64,000 bases of DNA from Lingula anatina (GCF_001039355.2 NW_019775470.1:177321-241320); one strand, 5' to 3'. Numbered from the stretch's first letter, positions 1-10,952 are shown. The notes: generated from the letters alone by a model not told the origin. Program-made: numbers and translations.

Positions 1-3
1 TCC

Positions 4-90
<87 letters not shown>
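1..90. repeat. poly-C followed by (GA)n microsatellite
   Basis: About 30 consecutive C residues are followed, after a short spacer, by about 25 GA dinucleotides. It is a plain simple repeat at the window edge, and its length is likely unstable and poorly sequenced. Confidence 0.95.
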
Positions 91-93
<3 letters not shown>

Positions 94-2159
94 TGTTATA
101 GTCTAACTTATTCTTTACTTATCGTGTCTGGGCTCTGGGTTACAGTAGGTGAAACACTCTTTAAGGGGAACGCAGCTGAGAGTTTTTTTTTTTTTTTTTT
201 TTTTTTGCCTTTAGACGCCTAGACGCTCTCATATGGGGACATCTTTTTAAAAACTACAATGCTTTGTATGTGTATATGCACTTTACTCCATTGACAGAAT
301 GCTGCTTGCAATATAGAGATGCCATTTCATTTCGGAACGGTTTACCATTATACTGGAAGGTCACAGGACTATCAGACCATGCTCTTTTCTTAGAAGAAAC
401 GAAAGAATACCTCGGCACTAACGCCCTAACTCCTGTCTTTTATTTAGTAACGCAGACCTTTTTATCTGGCTCCTATTGAGGAAAAAGAGGAAATAAAAAG
501 ACAGAGCGATTATGATAGAGGATAGAGTCATTGTGCGTCTTTCATGCACGTTGATTCTTTCCTCAGGCTGATGATAAAGTCACGCAAGTGCATTAATTTT
601 ATAAGCGCGTAAAAAATGCCAACAAAACACACTGCATTCCATACATTTGTTTGAAATTGTATGTATGTATGTAAAATATAAGAGTAGGCCTACCACACAG
701 TAACGATGTGCCCACATGTATTAACTTACGACAAACATTTCTTCAGAAAGAAATATGATATTATCCCATGAGAAGTATAAGCAAAATAGCAAAAAAAATT
801 GTAACCAAATCCCCATCAAAGAAGAACTAGGAAACGCCCAGTAAGTAAAGGTGTACAATCTGTATAACAAACGGTCCTTTTACTTTCCTTTAGTGTTCTC
901 AGACTATGGGTTTGGAAAGCTGAGATGCATGAATGACCAATGTAAATACTACAGGGGCGCGTTTAAGGTCAGGGCATGGGCAGGCCAAGTATTAATACTG
1001 CGAGCGCAGTTTAATACGCGTAGGATACGAACCAACAAGGAAGAAAACCCACAAGGGATTGAATATTAGGGTCATTTTATTATTTTCTTGTATTTGTCGG
1101 ATTCTGGGGCGTCCGTTCAATGCACATATATTTGGATAATCAAACAAATCATTTGATGAATAAAGATTAAATATATAAACCATAATGATAAAAATTAAAA
1201 TAACAGCGACAATAATGATAATTTTGTTTCACTGCTAGGAAAGTGTATGAGTCCACACAGCAGGCTTTATACCTGCCAACTCTACACCAATCACTGGAAA
1301 AATCTTTACTCCGAAGAAAATCATGAAAATAAGAAATTTTACATTAGTGTCGTTTTCCTATTTTAGGTTACATTGTTGTGGGATCTAAAACCGCATATAT
1401 ATACCATAATTAAACACCCTAAGCTGAATAAAGAAAGACGAATGTAAATCAACAATGGGGAAAAGCGTCTATTTTTTATGAAGAAATAAAAAGAGAAGAA
1501 AGACTGAATGAAACTATCACTGCAATCTATTGATTTTTGTTTCATTTTTCTCTCCCAGCAGATACCGCTTTATCACTCTCTATTCTGTGCTTTTTTATTT
1601 TTAGTTCATTTATTTATATATTTTTTCTGAAGGTCACGTTAAAATTTTAAGAGATTTTTGGCAAACAAGGGCATAACATCATATTGTAGGAGTGATTCAT
1701 GATGTTGTTTGTCAACAAGACGGTGTTTAAAAAGTACCGCAAAGCTTCTGAAAAATCGTAGCAAAGATTTAAAGATCACATGTGTTCATCGCAGCCAAAC
1801 TCCTGTTTACCTTTCTATGCCAAATTACACGGTGAAGGCACATTAAATCTTGCTAGTATTCGTAATGCAATAAGATAAGAATTTTTGACAGACGCAGTAT
1901 TCATAGCTACATTGGTTACTTATGAAGCACAATTGGGTCATGACTCCATTCAGACGGAGGTTAAAGAATAGTATGGGATTCCTTTATGATATGCCAAGTA
2001 AGAAATGACTTTTGAATCCGATTCGGGACATGGAGCGTGTAACACTGCATAACACACTACAATGATCACTAGGGCCGATACACCGGTAGGCCTATAGATT
2101 TCTGGACTCAGACTTTGTCGCCTATAACCTGCTTATTATATATTTTATTATCATTTTTA
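91..2159. other. no gene recognised
   Basis: The stretch is AT-rich and has only short ORFs without domain, codon or splice-site support. It contains a T run at 183-206. I see no RNA gene. Confidence 0.5.
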
Positions 2160-2455
2160 GAGGACAATATTTTCATCACTTTCCATTCAGAGCTCTTCGT
2201 TCCTACTTACTATGACGAATTATATCAGAGGAATGTTATTCTTTCAGTGGCATCAAAATGAGTAAATACTTATACAATGTTACACTGGTATACATATATA
2301 ATATATCAATACCCTTGGGCCCATATATCCCTGCAATTGAATGGGTAATTGGGAGGACCTGAAAAAATATCTGGTTTCCTTTGCTTTAAGCTGAGGTTGA
2401 ATTTCTACAGCTGGGTCTGAGACTGAACCAAAGCAATGAACCGAACTAAGCACCG
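2160..2455 (+). repeat. diverged repeat, copy A of a local pair
   Basis: This stretch aligns in order with 2965-3250. Shared blocks include a CATTCAGA.CTC segment, CAGAGGAATGTT, GGGAGGA.CT followed by a run of A, CCTTTGCTT, and CTACAGCTGGGT/CTATAGCTGGGT. The copies are clearly diverged, with indels, so this is an old duplication or two members of a dispersed family. No coding potential is preserved. Confidence 0.7.
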
Positions 2456-2964
2456 ACTTCGGCCTCTGGCCCCTTTCACGTAGAGCGGTTCATTTTTTTG
2501 TGCCTCTCCAGTTTGAAAGATTGACAACTTAACTGTCTGGCTATTAACTAGTGTAACCAATATACTAGTAGTCACCTTACCGGAGCCTGCCCCCCCCCCC
2601 CCCTTCCAAGCTCGACACGGCCAGTTAACCGGATGGAATTTAATTGGTACATTTGTAATTGTGAAAGGGAGTTAAACCCTCTTAACGAAATTACATGTTC
2701 CTGCTAAAGGGCAGTCAAAGTACATGTAGTGTGGTTTAGAGCATTGCACCGCTCCTAGTGAAAATGGCCGTAATTTTTGGTAAGAATAACTAGGACCCTT
2801 TTTTTGTCTTTTCGGGTCACGATGCCACAGATAGATTTTTTAGACGAGCGCAAACACTGCCAGCTGTGAAAATGACCTTAATTTGGCTTATTTATCGGTG
2901 GAAATCATTTCTCATGTAGTGATCCCCTCCACCCCCCCCCCACCCCCCAATAAACTTTTAAGAC

Positions 2965-3250
2965 GACAAAATTCCCACGCTTTTCATTCAGAACTCTCCT
3001 CTCCTACTTTTCCTTTATAACTACAACAGAGGAATGTTCACCTTTCATTTGTCACAGAGTATGTCAACACGCGTACAATATGTAAATAGCAATACAATAG
3101 CCATTCGCCCGGACTCGCCGCCCGCCACTGAAAGGGTAGTTGGGAGGAGCTAAAAAATACCTGGCTGCCTTTGCTTGGAGCTTTGTGTTCGCCACAAAGG
3201 CCTGAAATCCTATAGCTGGGTGTAAACTGAATCAATGAACTAAGTCCTTA
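2965..3250 (+). repeat. diverged repeat, copy B of a local pair
   Basis: Second member of the pair described at 2160-2455, in the same orientation and about 800 bp downstream. The 500 bp between them carry no similar block, so this is a spaced direct repeat rather than a simple tandem array. Confidence 0.7.
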
Positions 3251-3296
3251 GGCGAACTGAAATGTATTTCTCTGTAAGTGTCATTACAGAGATACT

Positions 3297-3298
<2 letters not shown>

Positions 3299-3356
<58 letters not shown>
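3299..3356. repeat. (AT)n microsatellite
   Basis: About 29 uninterrupted AT units. The IYIY... ORFs on both strands here are artefacts of this repeat. Confidence 0.95.
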
Positions 3357-3359
<3 letters not shown>

Positions 3360-3873
3360 ACCCATTATTTTTTATCGTGATTCTTCTGGCGATGTGGCGA
3401 GACGGGGGTGGGGGTAAGGTGGGGTTTTCTCGTTCCCTTTCTATTAAGTATGCGGCAGTTTCATAAATATTGCAAAAATTAAACATACCAAATGAAAGAT
3501 AAAAGTGTTTCATATGACTAGTTTACGTGTTATCATAAAAGTAGGGAAAGTTTCTATGGTGTTATATGAAGTGGTATAAGTCGCGAATGACTGTCTCTTT
3601 CCCCTCTTTTATTAATGAAAAAGGAGAAAAAGAGTGATAGAATAAGATGTTGACTTCGATCAAATGAGTCACAAAAACATTCATCTGCCTAGTGAACGGG
3701 GTTGTGATCAAGAAAAAAAGTGAACAAAAGTCGGACGAACAGTGACGTCAGAATCAGGGGGGATGTCAAACAATTCATGGCCTCGTCGTCCTGATACCGT
3801 CACCGCGTTTAGGTTTTACAAATGTACTTGACCTGAGCGGAACAGATAGAGCACCAGACCGTTAGACCAGTTA

Positions 3874-3907
<34 letters not shown>

Positions 3908-4946
3908 GCCTGCCAATGGTGCTAGCCTGCTTGCTGGATTTATGTGCATGTGTTCTATATGCAAAAAAAGGCCCCGTTTAAATTTCGGATAACAATTGAC
4001 TGGCATTATAGGTACGTCTATAAAGCATGTTGATAATATTGACTCTAGGCATATTTATTTATATAGAAATACCGTGCCCCGTTCGAGTTAAGGAAAGGAG
4101 AAGGAAGGGTCAGAAATATCTGCAAGACTTCAAAAACGCATAGTGTTTTTATACTTGAATTATTGTTTAAGAAAAGTGAAGATAAACAAATTTAGGAAAG
4201 AAACAAAGTAAGAGCAGATTCCTATTGAGGCATAAGTATCAAATGTCACTTCTCTGTATGGAGAGGGTTACGGTCGGTAAGATTGCGTTTGGTGCGCCAA
4301 ATATCAAATGCCACAATCTCGAGAATGCTAGCGGAGGGATAGAAAATTCATCCATTTTATCTATTTTTACATTTATTTTAAATAATTTTAAGGTTATTAA
4401 TGCTAGTTTTGTACCTATAGTTGATACGCATTATTTATGTGTTCTTTACGAACCCCCTCGTTGATAAATTCATAAGTGACAGACAACCTCCACACTCCTC
4501 GACTTTGAATTTTCCTGAACTTTTCTTTTTACTTTCATACGACACGGCTCAAGAAACGTTAAATTATTCCACTGCTTTTTTATTGGTTATCATTCTTCAG
4601 ACACTTTCTTAAATACAGTAGTACACAGTGTCGATAAAAATTAGTGATACATGCTCCATATCAAATGTAGAATGTGAGGGACATATTTAACTAAAAGTAC
4701 ACACTAAAGATCAGAGGTTACGAGGACAGATTTCCTTTTGTTTTTTAAGCGTTCAGCCTCTCTGAAATATGATTTTATAACACCTGATCTTTTCAACGGT
4801 TCAACAGCATTAAGTTTAACATTGTATGGAAGAAATTGGGTATAGAGTCACATTTGTTACGATTCATTAGAAACTGTCGCATTATATATCATTTTATCCG
4901 TGAGTGAAGAGTTCTTACTTGTTTAGATGTATCATGTGTGTGTCTT
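3357..4946. other. no gene recognised; downstream of the 731-aa gene
   Basis: The stretch contains a (CT)n tract at 3872-3907 and AT-rich sequence. The last few hundred bases should include the 3' UTR of the minus-strand gene ending at 4947, but I could not pick out a convincing AATAAA on the minus strand close to the stop. Confidence 0.45.
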
Positions 4947-5996
4947 TTAAAGTGTATGTGTAATATGTAAGTGCTTCATAATATTGTTGTATAGCATCAA
5001 TGCATCTTTGGGTTTTGTCTTCTTGCCGTGCTTCTTGTTATAATTCTTAGCTTCACTGTCAGTTCGGGAGGGCGTGGAACAGATGTTGACGAGGGAAGTG
5101 CTCGACGTTGTCAGTCCGCGGTTGATTGCTTGTTCGCATTTCTTCACCAGCCTGATATCCGAAAAGGCGGAGAACGGATCCACGCCTTCCTCCAGAGCGT
5201 ACTGCACTTCGAGAAGGTCCACGAAGTTGCAGAACTTGGACTTGCTCAGCGCTGGTTGGCGTGGCTGTGGAGCAGCAAGCGGCCTCCCAGCGACCTCCTC
5301 ATCACACCGATACCGAGCTGAGTAACCGTCCTCGTCCGACCAATCCGAGTCGTTATAGCTGTGGTCTGAGTAGTAGCTGGAACCCGAGCTTGACGCGACA
5401 CGCCTTACGGGCGGCGGTTCGATAGTGTCCGTCTCGTCCCAAATGTCCGCCAGTTGACGCAAGGCCGCGTCACGAGCACGCTTGGCCCCGATCTGCCATT
5501 TCTTGGTGGCTGTCTTACCAACCAGCGTGCTCCCTTTCTCCCTTACCTTCTTCACTCTCATGTGAGCCAACTGACCGAGAGCGCTGAACTGTGTCATGGT
5601 CGTTTTGAATATGTTCAACAAAATATCTCGCTGGCGAGTTTTTTCTCTGTACTCCCAAAGTTGCTTCATGTACAAATCATCCGCCATTCCCTCCGATTCA
5701 TAGATGGTGAAAAACCGGTCCCAGAAAGCGTCCAGGTATCTTTCCCTCTGTATAAGAGGGGTTTGGTAGCCGTGGCCTGGTGCCTGCGTCAGCCTGTGCC
5801 ACACGTTCAGAACTTTGTTGTCGCAGTAAGTCTCCGAAAGGTCTGTTGGTTTTTCTGTCATGTCATAACCCCAATCCTGGATCAGTTCCTCAACACTGAG
5901 GTCGGGCGGCCCAGGATGACAGCGTATGAAGGCGTCCGGGAGATCGGCTCTTTTTTCAGATGGCATGCGACTCTGCGCATCCGTGGATTTCAAACG
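4947..5996 (-). CDS. 731-aa protein, exon 6 (C-terminal 349 residues)
   Basis: Open frame from a phase-0 acceptor (...TTAAAG|CGT) to a stop at 4947. The first 200 residues are rich in aromatic and charged residues (motifs QDWGYDM, NVWHRLTQAPGHGYQTP, DAFWDRFFTIYESEG, LWEYREKTRQRD) and look globular and alpha-helical. They are followed by a Lys/Arg-rich helix, a Ser/Tyr/Asp low-complexity stretch (SSSGSSYYSDHSYNDSDWSD) and a second short structured block. GC content is visibly higher than the flanks, as expected for coding sequence. The ATG at 6005 is probably intronic; translation continues from exon 5. Confidence 0.85.
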   Translation of the reverse strand, partial: RLKSTDAQSRMPSEKRADLPDAFIRCHPGPPDLSVEELIQDWGYDMTEKPTDLSETYCDNKVLNVWHRLTQAPGHGYQTPLIQRERYLDAFWDRFFTIYESEGMADDLYMKQLWEYREKTRQRDILLNIFKTTMTQFSALGQLAHMRVKKVREKGSTLVGKTATKKWQIGAKRARDAALRQLADIWDETDTIEPPPVRRVASSSGSSYYSDHSYNDSDWSDEDGYSARYRCDEEVAGRPLAAPQPRQPALSKSKFCNFVDLLEVQYALEEGVDPFSAFSDIRLVKKCEQAINRGLTTSSTSLVNICSTPSRTDSEAKNYNKKHGKKTKPKDALMLYNNIMKHLHITHTL

Positions 5997-7950
5997 CTTT
6001 AACATAAAAAATAGACATTAAAAAATAGACATTGGAATATGGAACATCTTAATCAAACAGCATTCTTATTTCGACGATATTTTAACAAACCTGTGGCAAT
6101 TTACATCAGAAACAAAGTATCTTTTACAGTGGCTTTTGAATACGTTACCACGGTTTTATTATTTAGATTTTAGTCATCAACATTGTCTTCTGAAAACTTA
6201 TTGTAACATATATCACATTTACATTGCACACAGCTCTGACAGACATGTAAAGCACGATTTCTTTTAATAGCTTATTATTATTATTATTATTATTATTATT
6301 GAGATAATATGGCATAGGTATACATGTACATATATATATAGTACCTGTTTGTCTCTTGCGGTATCCTTGCGATCATGGCGGGGCAAAATTTCTGGAGTCT
6401 TCTCTGAACTAAGAAATTTCTCTGTCTTCTTCTCTGCTGAAATGTTATACATTTGCAAAGTTCGAAATTTCATAAAGAAGTTTCATAAAAATGGAGAGTA
6501 AAAAGAAACTACCAATGATTTGTATGTCGTATTTCTTTCGCCAATTGATTTGTTTCTTATCTAACACGAGCGTTTAAAGTTTATTTCAATAAAAAAAGAA
6601 CAGTGATTGCATGCGACCAAACATCACCTTCAAATTCCTGTTTTCGTTTTATCTCTTCACGCTGACGCACGACAGGCGGCGCTGTTGGCTTTTCTCTTAC
6701 CGTCCCGGGATGCGAATCTCTCTCGCCTGTTTTGTGATCAACTGACAACGGTAACGTTGGACGGCTGATGAAGTACTCTGACTCTTGCCCCGTAACGCTG
6801 GAAATTGTGAAAGAATTTTCCAAAACATTAGACAGTCATATTTATTTTCTTTTCATAGACGCATACGCACAGCTTTTAGCTGAAATAATTTTAACTATAC
6901 TACATGTACTATTGGTATGTGAGGTAGCAATATTAAAAATCAATCCAAAATAAATCAATTCTTCCCACCTCTTACTCACATAAAACAATCTCATGTTGTC
7001 AGCAACCTATGGTTAAAGAAGATGGAGAGATTATCCTGTGACGAGCTTCACCTACATTTGATTAAAATATCAGTTTTCATAGCTAAAAGTTTTTTTTTTA
7101 ATTGACACTTCTTTATGTCTTACTCAGTCTGATCCTTGCTCGATGATTTTCCTGGTACAAACGGAGACGGCAGGCGACTAGGGGCAACTTCATAGGCTTC
7201 CTCGTCGGTTGACGAGCCGTGGTCACTAAAATATAAAAAAAAGTTGGTATTTTACGCGGTGTACACGCAGGAGTCTAGTTCATTTTCAGTGCACAAGCAA
7301 AAAAAGTGAAGAGATATGAATTCAACAAGGTAAAATTATTATTATTATTATTATTGTTGTTATTGTTATTGTTATTGTTATTGTTGTTGTTGTTGCTGCT
7401 GCTGCTGCTGATGATGATGATGAAAAATCAACACAAAAAAGGAGGAAACGGCAGACACTTGTTAGATCAAACCTTACATTATCTTCTGGTGTCGTCGCAA
7501 TATGCGAGGTTTACGGCGTCTTCGCCTTGCCGCGCCATCTGTCTCTCCGGGCTTAACTTTCTTGGCGACCTCTGAAGTTCCCGTACCGCGTTCTACATCG
7601 GTCGTCACTTTGGTCACTTTCCCGCCGCCCAAGATAGTTTCTGGCTCGTGGGGTGTTTTCTTCACACCGTCTTGGGTCGACTCTTCACCAGAGGCAAGGC
7701 AGGGGGTGGCAGGTGGGCTGACGGGGGGTGGAGTCGCAGGCTGGGGCAGTTCTGGGGTGTCCTTTACTGCAGAACTGACTTCGCTGGAGTGAAATTGGTC
7801 ATGACGGTTGTAGATAGAAATTACATACTGTCAGTGTACATGTATAGTACTAATAGTCAGCAATTTATTTTAGTTAAAACTAACCAGTGAAATCATTAAT
7901 AAATTAATGTATATTTCTTAATGGATCCACAGTGTTTTTATTCCCTTACT

Positions 7951-7996
<46 letters not shown>

Positions 7997-8550
7997 AATG
8001 AAAAAAGTAAACAATGTCTTAGCCTTAATTACTATGTCTAAGCCTTAATTACCGTCCAAGTATAATAAACGCACATGTTTTCCCTTTGCCTGAACTGTAT
8101 ATTCGGTGGCATCGTGGCCTCATAATCTTTGAGGGTATCGTCAGTTGTCTTTTTAACTGTTGGAGGGATTTCACCACTCTCTGCCTCGACCGCCGCAGTT
8201 GCATTTGTCACATGTGGTGAATCCACAGCTTGACTCGGGTAGGGCGAACTCAAACCTTCCACTCTCTTTTCCAAGGACTCCAATTTGTGTTTCAAAGCCA
8301 TCACTTCCTTGATCAATTTAGCTTGGTCTCTGAGCATATTTTCCACGTTTACTGTACATGTACAGGGATGTGTCGTGGCTGGCTGGGTTGACGGTTCGGT
8401 TTTCTTTGCTGATGTCTTCTCACTGAATTCTGCCAACCCTTTTTCATTTCCACGACTCTGCACCGTGGGTTTAACCCGGCCACGAGGTGCTGGAGACTCT
8501 GCTTTTGGAGACTCTGTCACGGGGCGAGATTTTTGCTCTTTAGTAGACAT
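4947..8550 (-). CDS. six-exon gene for an unrecognised 731-aa coiled-coil protein
   Basis: I do not recognise the family. The model joins, on the minus strand, 8550-8075, 7783-7478, 7225-7124, 6797-6628, 6436-6345 and 5996-4947. All introns are GT-AG and all phases fit (2, 2, 2, 1, 0), giving 2196 nt including the stop. Residues about 68-100 form a heptad-like coiled coil (LIKEVMALKHKLESLEKRVE). Proline/threonine-rich sequence follows, then a basic tract near residue 245 (ARRRRRKPRILRR) that could be a nuclear signal. Acidic/Ser linkers come next, and then a 349-residue last exon whose first half looks folded and helical and whose second half is Ser/Asp-rich. No signal peptide or membrane segment is visible in the main product. 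The consistent phases of five small introns make the gene convincing although its function is unknown. The exon 1 donor is the least certain point. Confidence 0.8.
6345..6436 (-). CDS. 731-aa protein, exon 5
   Basis: Bounded by acceptor ATTTCAG|CAGAG and donor AAACAG|GTACTA. It is 92 bp, entering at phase 1 and leaving at phase 0. It encodes a charged segment (AEKKTEKFLSSEKTPEIL...). Confidence 0.75.
6628..6797 (-). CDS. 731-aa protein, exon 4
   Basis: Acceptor TTTCCAG|CGTTAC and donor TTTGAAG|GTGATG. It is 170 bp with phases 2 to 1. An internal GTAAGA at about 6700 is an alternative, stronger-looking donor, but using it would leave phase 0 and need a different exon 5 acceptor. The product is charged and ends in a basic helix (RQREEIKRKQEFE). 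Confidence 0.7.
7124..7225 (-). CDS. 731-aa protein, exon 3
   Basis: Acceptor TATTTTAG|TGACC and donor ACTGA|GTAAGA. It is 102 bp, phase 2 in and out, with an acidic then Pro/Ser-rich product (DHGSSTDEEAYEVAPSRLPS). Because it is a symmetric exon it could be skipped without a frameshift. Confidence 0.75.
7335..7422. repeat. compound (ATT)n-(GTT)n-(GCT)n-(GAT)n trinucleotide repeat
   Basis: Four trinucleotide motifs succeed one another in the intron between exons 2 and 3 of the minus-strand gene. The leucine-rich plus-strand ORF here is only a translation of the repeat. Confidence 0.9.
7478..7783 (-). CDS. 731-aa protein, exon 2
   Basis: Acceptor TTTCACTCCAG|CGAAG and donor AGATAAT|GTAAGG. 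It is 306 bp and symmetric phase 2. It encodes a Pro/Thr-rich stretch (ELPQPATPPPVSPPATP), then a Lys/Thr/Val stretch and the basic tract RRRRRKPRILRRHQK just before the donor. Confidence 0.75.
7951..7995. repeat. (ATT)n microsatellite
   Basis: About 15 ATT units in the first intron of the minus-strand gene. Confidence 0.9.
8075..8550 (-). CDS. 731-aa protein, exon 1 (start codon)
   Basis: The ATG at 8550 begins MSTKEQKSRP. The exon encodes a Lys/Ser/Pro-rich head and the coiled coil. The donor AAC AT|GTGCGT at 8074 leaves phase 2, matching exon 2. A better-looking donor, ACG|GTAATT at 8052, leaves phase 0 and would not join the chosen exon 2 acceptor in frame. If 8052 is used, a different acceptor (for example GTAAAG|GAC inside exon 2) is required. 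The transcript exon probably extends upstream to an acceptor at 8590 (AATTTCAG|AAAAAGG). Confidence 0.7.
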
Positions 8551-8557
8551 ATTTACG

Positions 8558-8670
8558 TTACTGGGATTTCTTCAAACCGTATCCTTTTTCTGAAATTACA
8601 CAATTTGTGTTTATGAATTTTATTTGTTAATCTATTTATTTGTATATTTGCTTTAAAAGTAAACCCCCCA

Positions 8671-8751
<81 letters not shown>

Positions 8752-9026
8752 CACTGCATTTAAGTTAGAACTAAACCTTAAAATTGCAAGACCCTTAGAT
8801 CTAGATCTAGTCTTGATGACTTGATACATGAGATGATATTCCATAGTGCCTTAGTTTTTTCTAAATAATGGTATGAAAAAAATGTCCGCTTACCTGAGTT
8901 ATTATTGAGCTTAATGGAAACAGCTCTAATCAACCATATAACATACAAAAGCAGCAGAAAGAAGTCAAATGAGATCGCGTCAATGACGGCTTGAGGGAGC
9001 GGTTCAACAAAAGTGGATGCACTCAT
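8558..9026 (-). CDS. possible spliced upstream ORF: 54-aa single-pass membrane microprotein
   Basis: The ATG at 9026 opens 44 codons plus one base, ending at a strong donor (AACTCAG|GTAAGC, exon low edge 8894). Joining to the acceptor at 8590 gives E-K-G-Y-G-L-K-K-S-Q-stop, with the stop at 8558-8560. That is 7 bases before the ATG of the 731-aa protein. The product has an acidic/polar head, a hydrophobic segment (FDFFLLLLYVIWLIRAV) long enough to span a membrane, and a short basic tail. It may be a real microprotein on a two-ORF mRNA, a translation-controlling uORF, or simply a 5' UTR exon that happens to be open. The donor and acceptor are seen; the function is inferred. Confidence 0.4.
8677..8754. 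repeat. (CT)n(CA)n compound microsatellite
   Basis: About 20 CT units run directly into about 18 CA units. It lies in the putative intron between the 5' exon at 8894 and exon 1 of the 731-aa gene. Confidence 0.95.
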
Positions 9027-9153
9027 TCCAAGGCGCTGTTATCATGTATTGTTCGTCCATCACCCATGTCTCACTTGTGTCTCACACGATTCTTCACTCT
9101 CAAATTTGTTTTTGTCGGTAGCGATTTCCATAACGACAGCGTCTGTGATATTG

Positions 9154-9161
9154 TGACGTCA
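9154..9161. promoter_or_regulatory. perfect CRE palindrome upstream of the minus-strand gene
   Basis: TGACGTCA, the full CREB/ATF consensus, lies about 130 bp upstream of the ATG of the putative first exon (9026). That position suits a proximal promoter firing to the left. The surrounding 9050-9200 is less AT-rich than its neighbours. No TATA box is evident. Confidence 0.4.
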
Positions 9162-10950
9162 CAGTTGGTGGCACGCACACCTCGATGTAAGACAACAAGG
9201 TAACTTAAATTGTCAACTAGAAGCAACAATGAACCCGCTTATTGTTACTATATCCTGCGATAATGCAACGTCATTTTGTGATATCTATCAATGGAGAGAA
9301 CAAGGATGTAGATCTATAGAAATGTTTCAGGTTACGTTTTAAAGCTTATTATGTGATTATTATGAGGCACTGTCAGGGATTGGTTTGGGAATTTTTTATA
9401 ATCTGTGTCATTACCCCGCCCTTACAATGGGCAACTTCAGGACTACTTATTATGGGCAAGAGACAACTGGTAAAAAATCGCCTAAATACTTTATTTTTCA
9501 CAGAAGGACATATCTCAATCGCTTACTGATATCCGTAGACGAGTTAAGTCGCTGGTGATGCTATAGTTTCTAGAATATCCCGTCCTATAACGCCTTTTCG
9601 TAAACAGGTATGGACTTTATCATATACTGTTCATTAATAAAGAATTAAAGAAAGTAAATGAATAAAAAAGGATCATCGGAGAAAGAAAGAAAAACATGAT
9701 GGATTAATTGGTTATACACGTACGAATAAAGAAGTACGAATAACCCCCCACCACCACCCCCCCCCCACCCCCAACCTTCTTATATTTAGCATTTTACATT
9801 GTGAAGTTTATCAGCTATTTACTCCCATTTGACGTGAAATTAAACATCTATTTCTATTAAATTACAACTTGAACATAAAATCCATGATTATCAAGGCCCA
9901 CAGTGTTACCACCAAAAACAGGAGTTTCATATGTGTCTCAATATACCCGCCAATTTCCAGAAAATTGCTCTACCGAGATTGACTTTGGCAATTTGGCGTT
10001 CAAAAAAAAAAAAAAGTCAGTGTAACCCATGTCATGATTAAATGAACACGCGGTTGTTCACGTATACATTTGTTTATTTGTTATGAATCCGAAATGTAAT
10101 CAGGGGTTACATAACCTCGGCCAAAGGTCAACAAAAAACATTTCCTTCTTTTTATTTCATTCTATTTATTAATTGATTTTATAGATTAATTATTTTATTT
10201 GTACTTTATTTATTTCTTTGGGGACGTTTATTATTTTAAAAGGTCGGCAAAACACATTTTATCAACTTTCTCTTTTCACGTTTTTTCTTGTTGTAACTGC
10301 ATTTTGATCAAAAGCTGTTATGTTTTCATATTATCCAGTCCATTTTACCCACCCCCTCCCCCAAAAAAAAGAAAGAAAAGAAAAGAAAAGAAAAAACACC
10401 GCCTTAAAAAGCAACTAATAAGTATTTCAAATACGTTTACTGCATTTAATACTTTTTATGGAAACGCGCACGATAAACGAGCTCCCAGCTGAGAACAAAC
10501 GACTTAACACGCGTTTTCTCCATTCTGGGATGGGAGGCCGACCGACTTCAACTGGGGAGAGGTAGGTTTACGTTTTTAGGTATCATTTAAATAACTATCG
10601 ATTCCTTTGTTTTAATGCAATAGAGGAACGTTATTTTTATACCTCTAAAAATAGAAAAACAAACTTCTTTTATAGACCAAATGAAAATAGATAGTCCTCC
10701 CTTAGGCGCATCCTTTAGGTTGGGTGTTTTCTTTCACTATTTCTGTATTTTTAAATTATTTCTATTTCCGTGACTCGTGGTTTTACATGAGCAATTCTTT
10801 TTATTGTGGTATACAGTATTTGAGCTACCAGCCTTCCGTCTGATTTCCCTTTACTCTGTACTGACCTCACGATTTCGACACTCGTCAATGGACCTCTGCG
10901 TCAGCGGTTTGCCAGTCTTGCGTCCGGTTTACGGAGAAAATTTTATTAAG
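9162..10950. other. intergenic, no gene recognised
   Basis: AT-rich spacer between the divergently transcribed 731-aa gene and the protease gene. It contains C/A-rich tracts (9744-9775), an A run at 10003-10016 and an AAAAG tract near 10370-10395. No exon-like open frame with splice sites was found. Confidence 0.5.
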
Positions 10951-10952
10951 AC

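Noticed and set aside
5028-6002. Plus-strand ORFs opposite the large exon of the 731-aa gene
   Set aside because: They are shadow frames. The minus strand has splice sites, phase agreement and protein-like composition.
7306-7575. Plus-strand ORF with a long leucine run
   Set aside because: It is the ATT/GTT/GCT trinucleotide repeat read in one frame; the real exon here is on the minus strand (7478-7783).
8778-9026. The 82-codon version of the ORF starting at 9026
   Set aside because: Beyond the donor at 8893 the frame runs into ordinary intron sequence; only the first 44 codons are kept in the spliced model.
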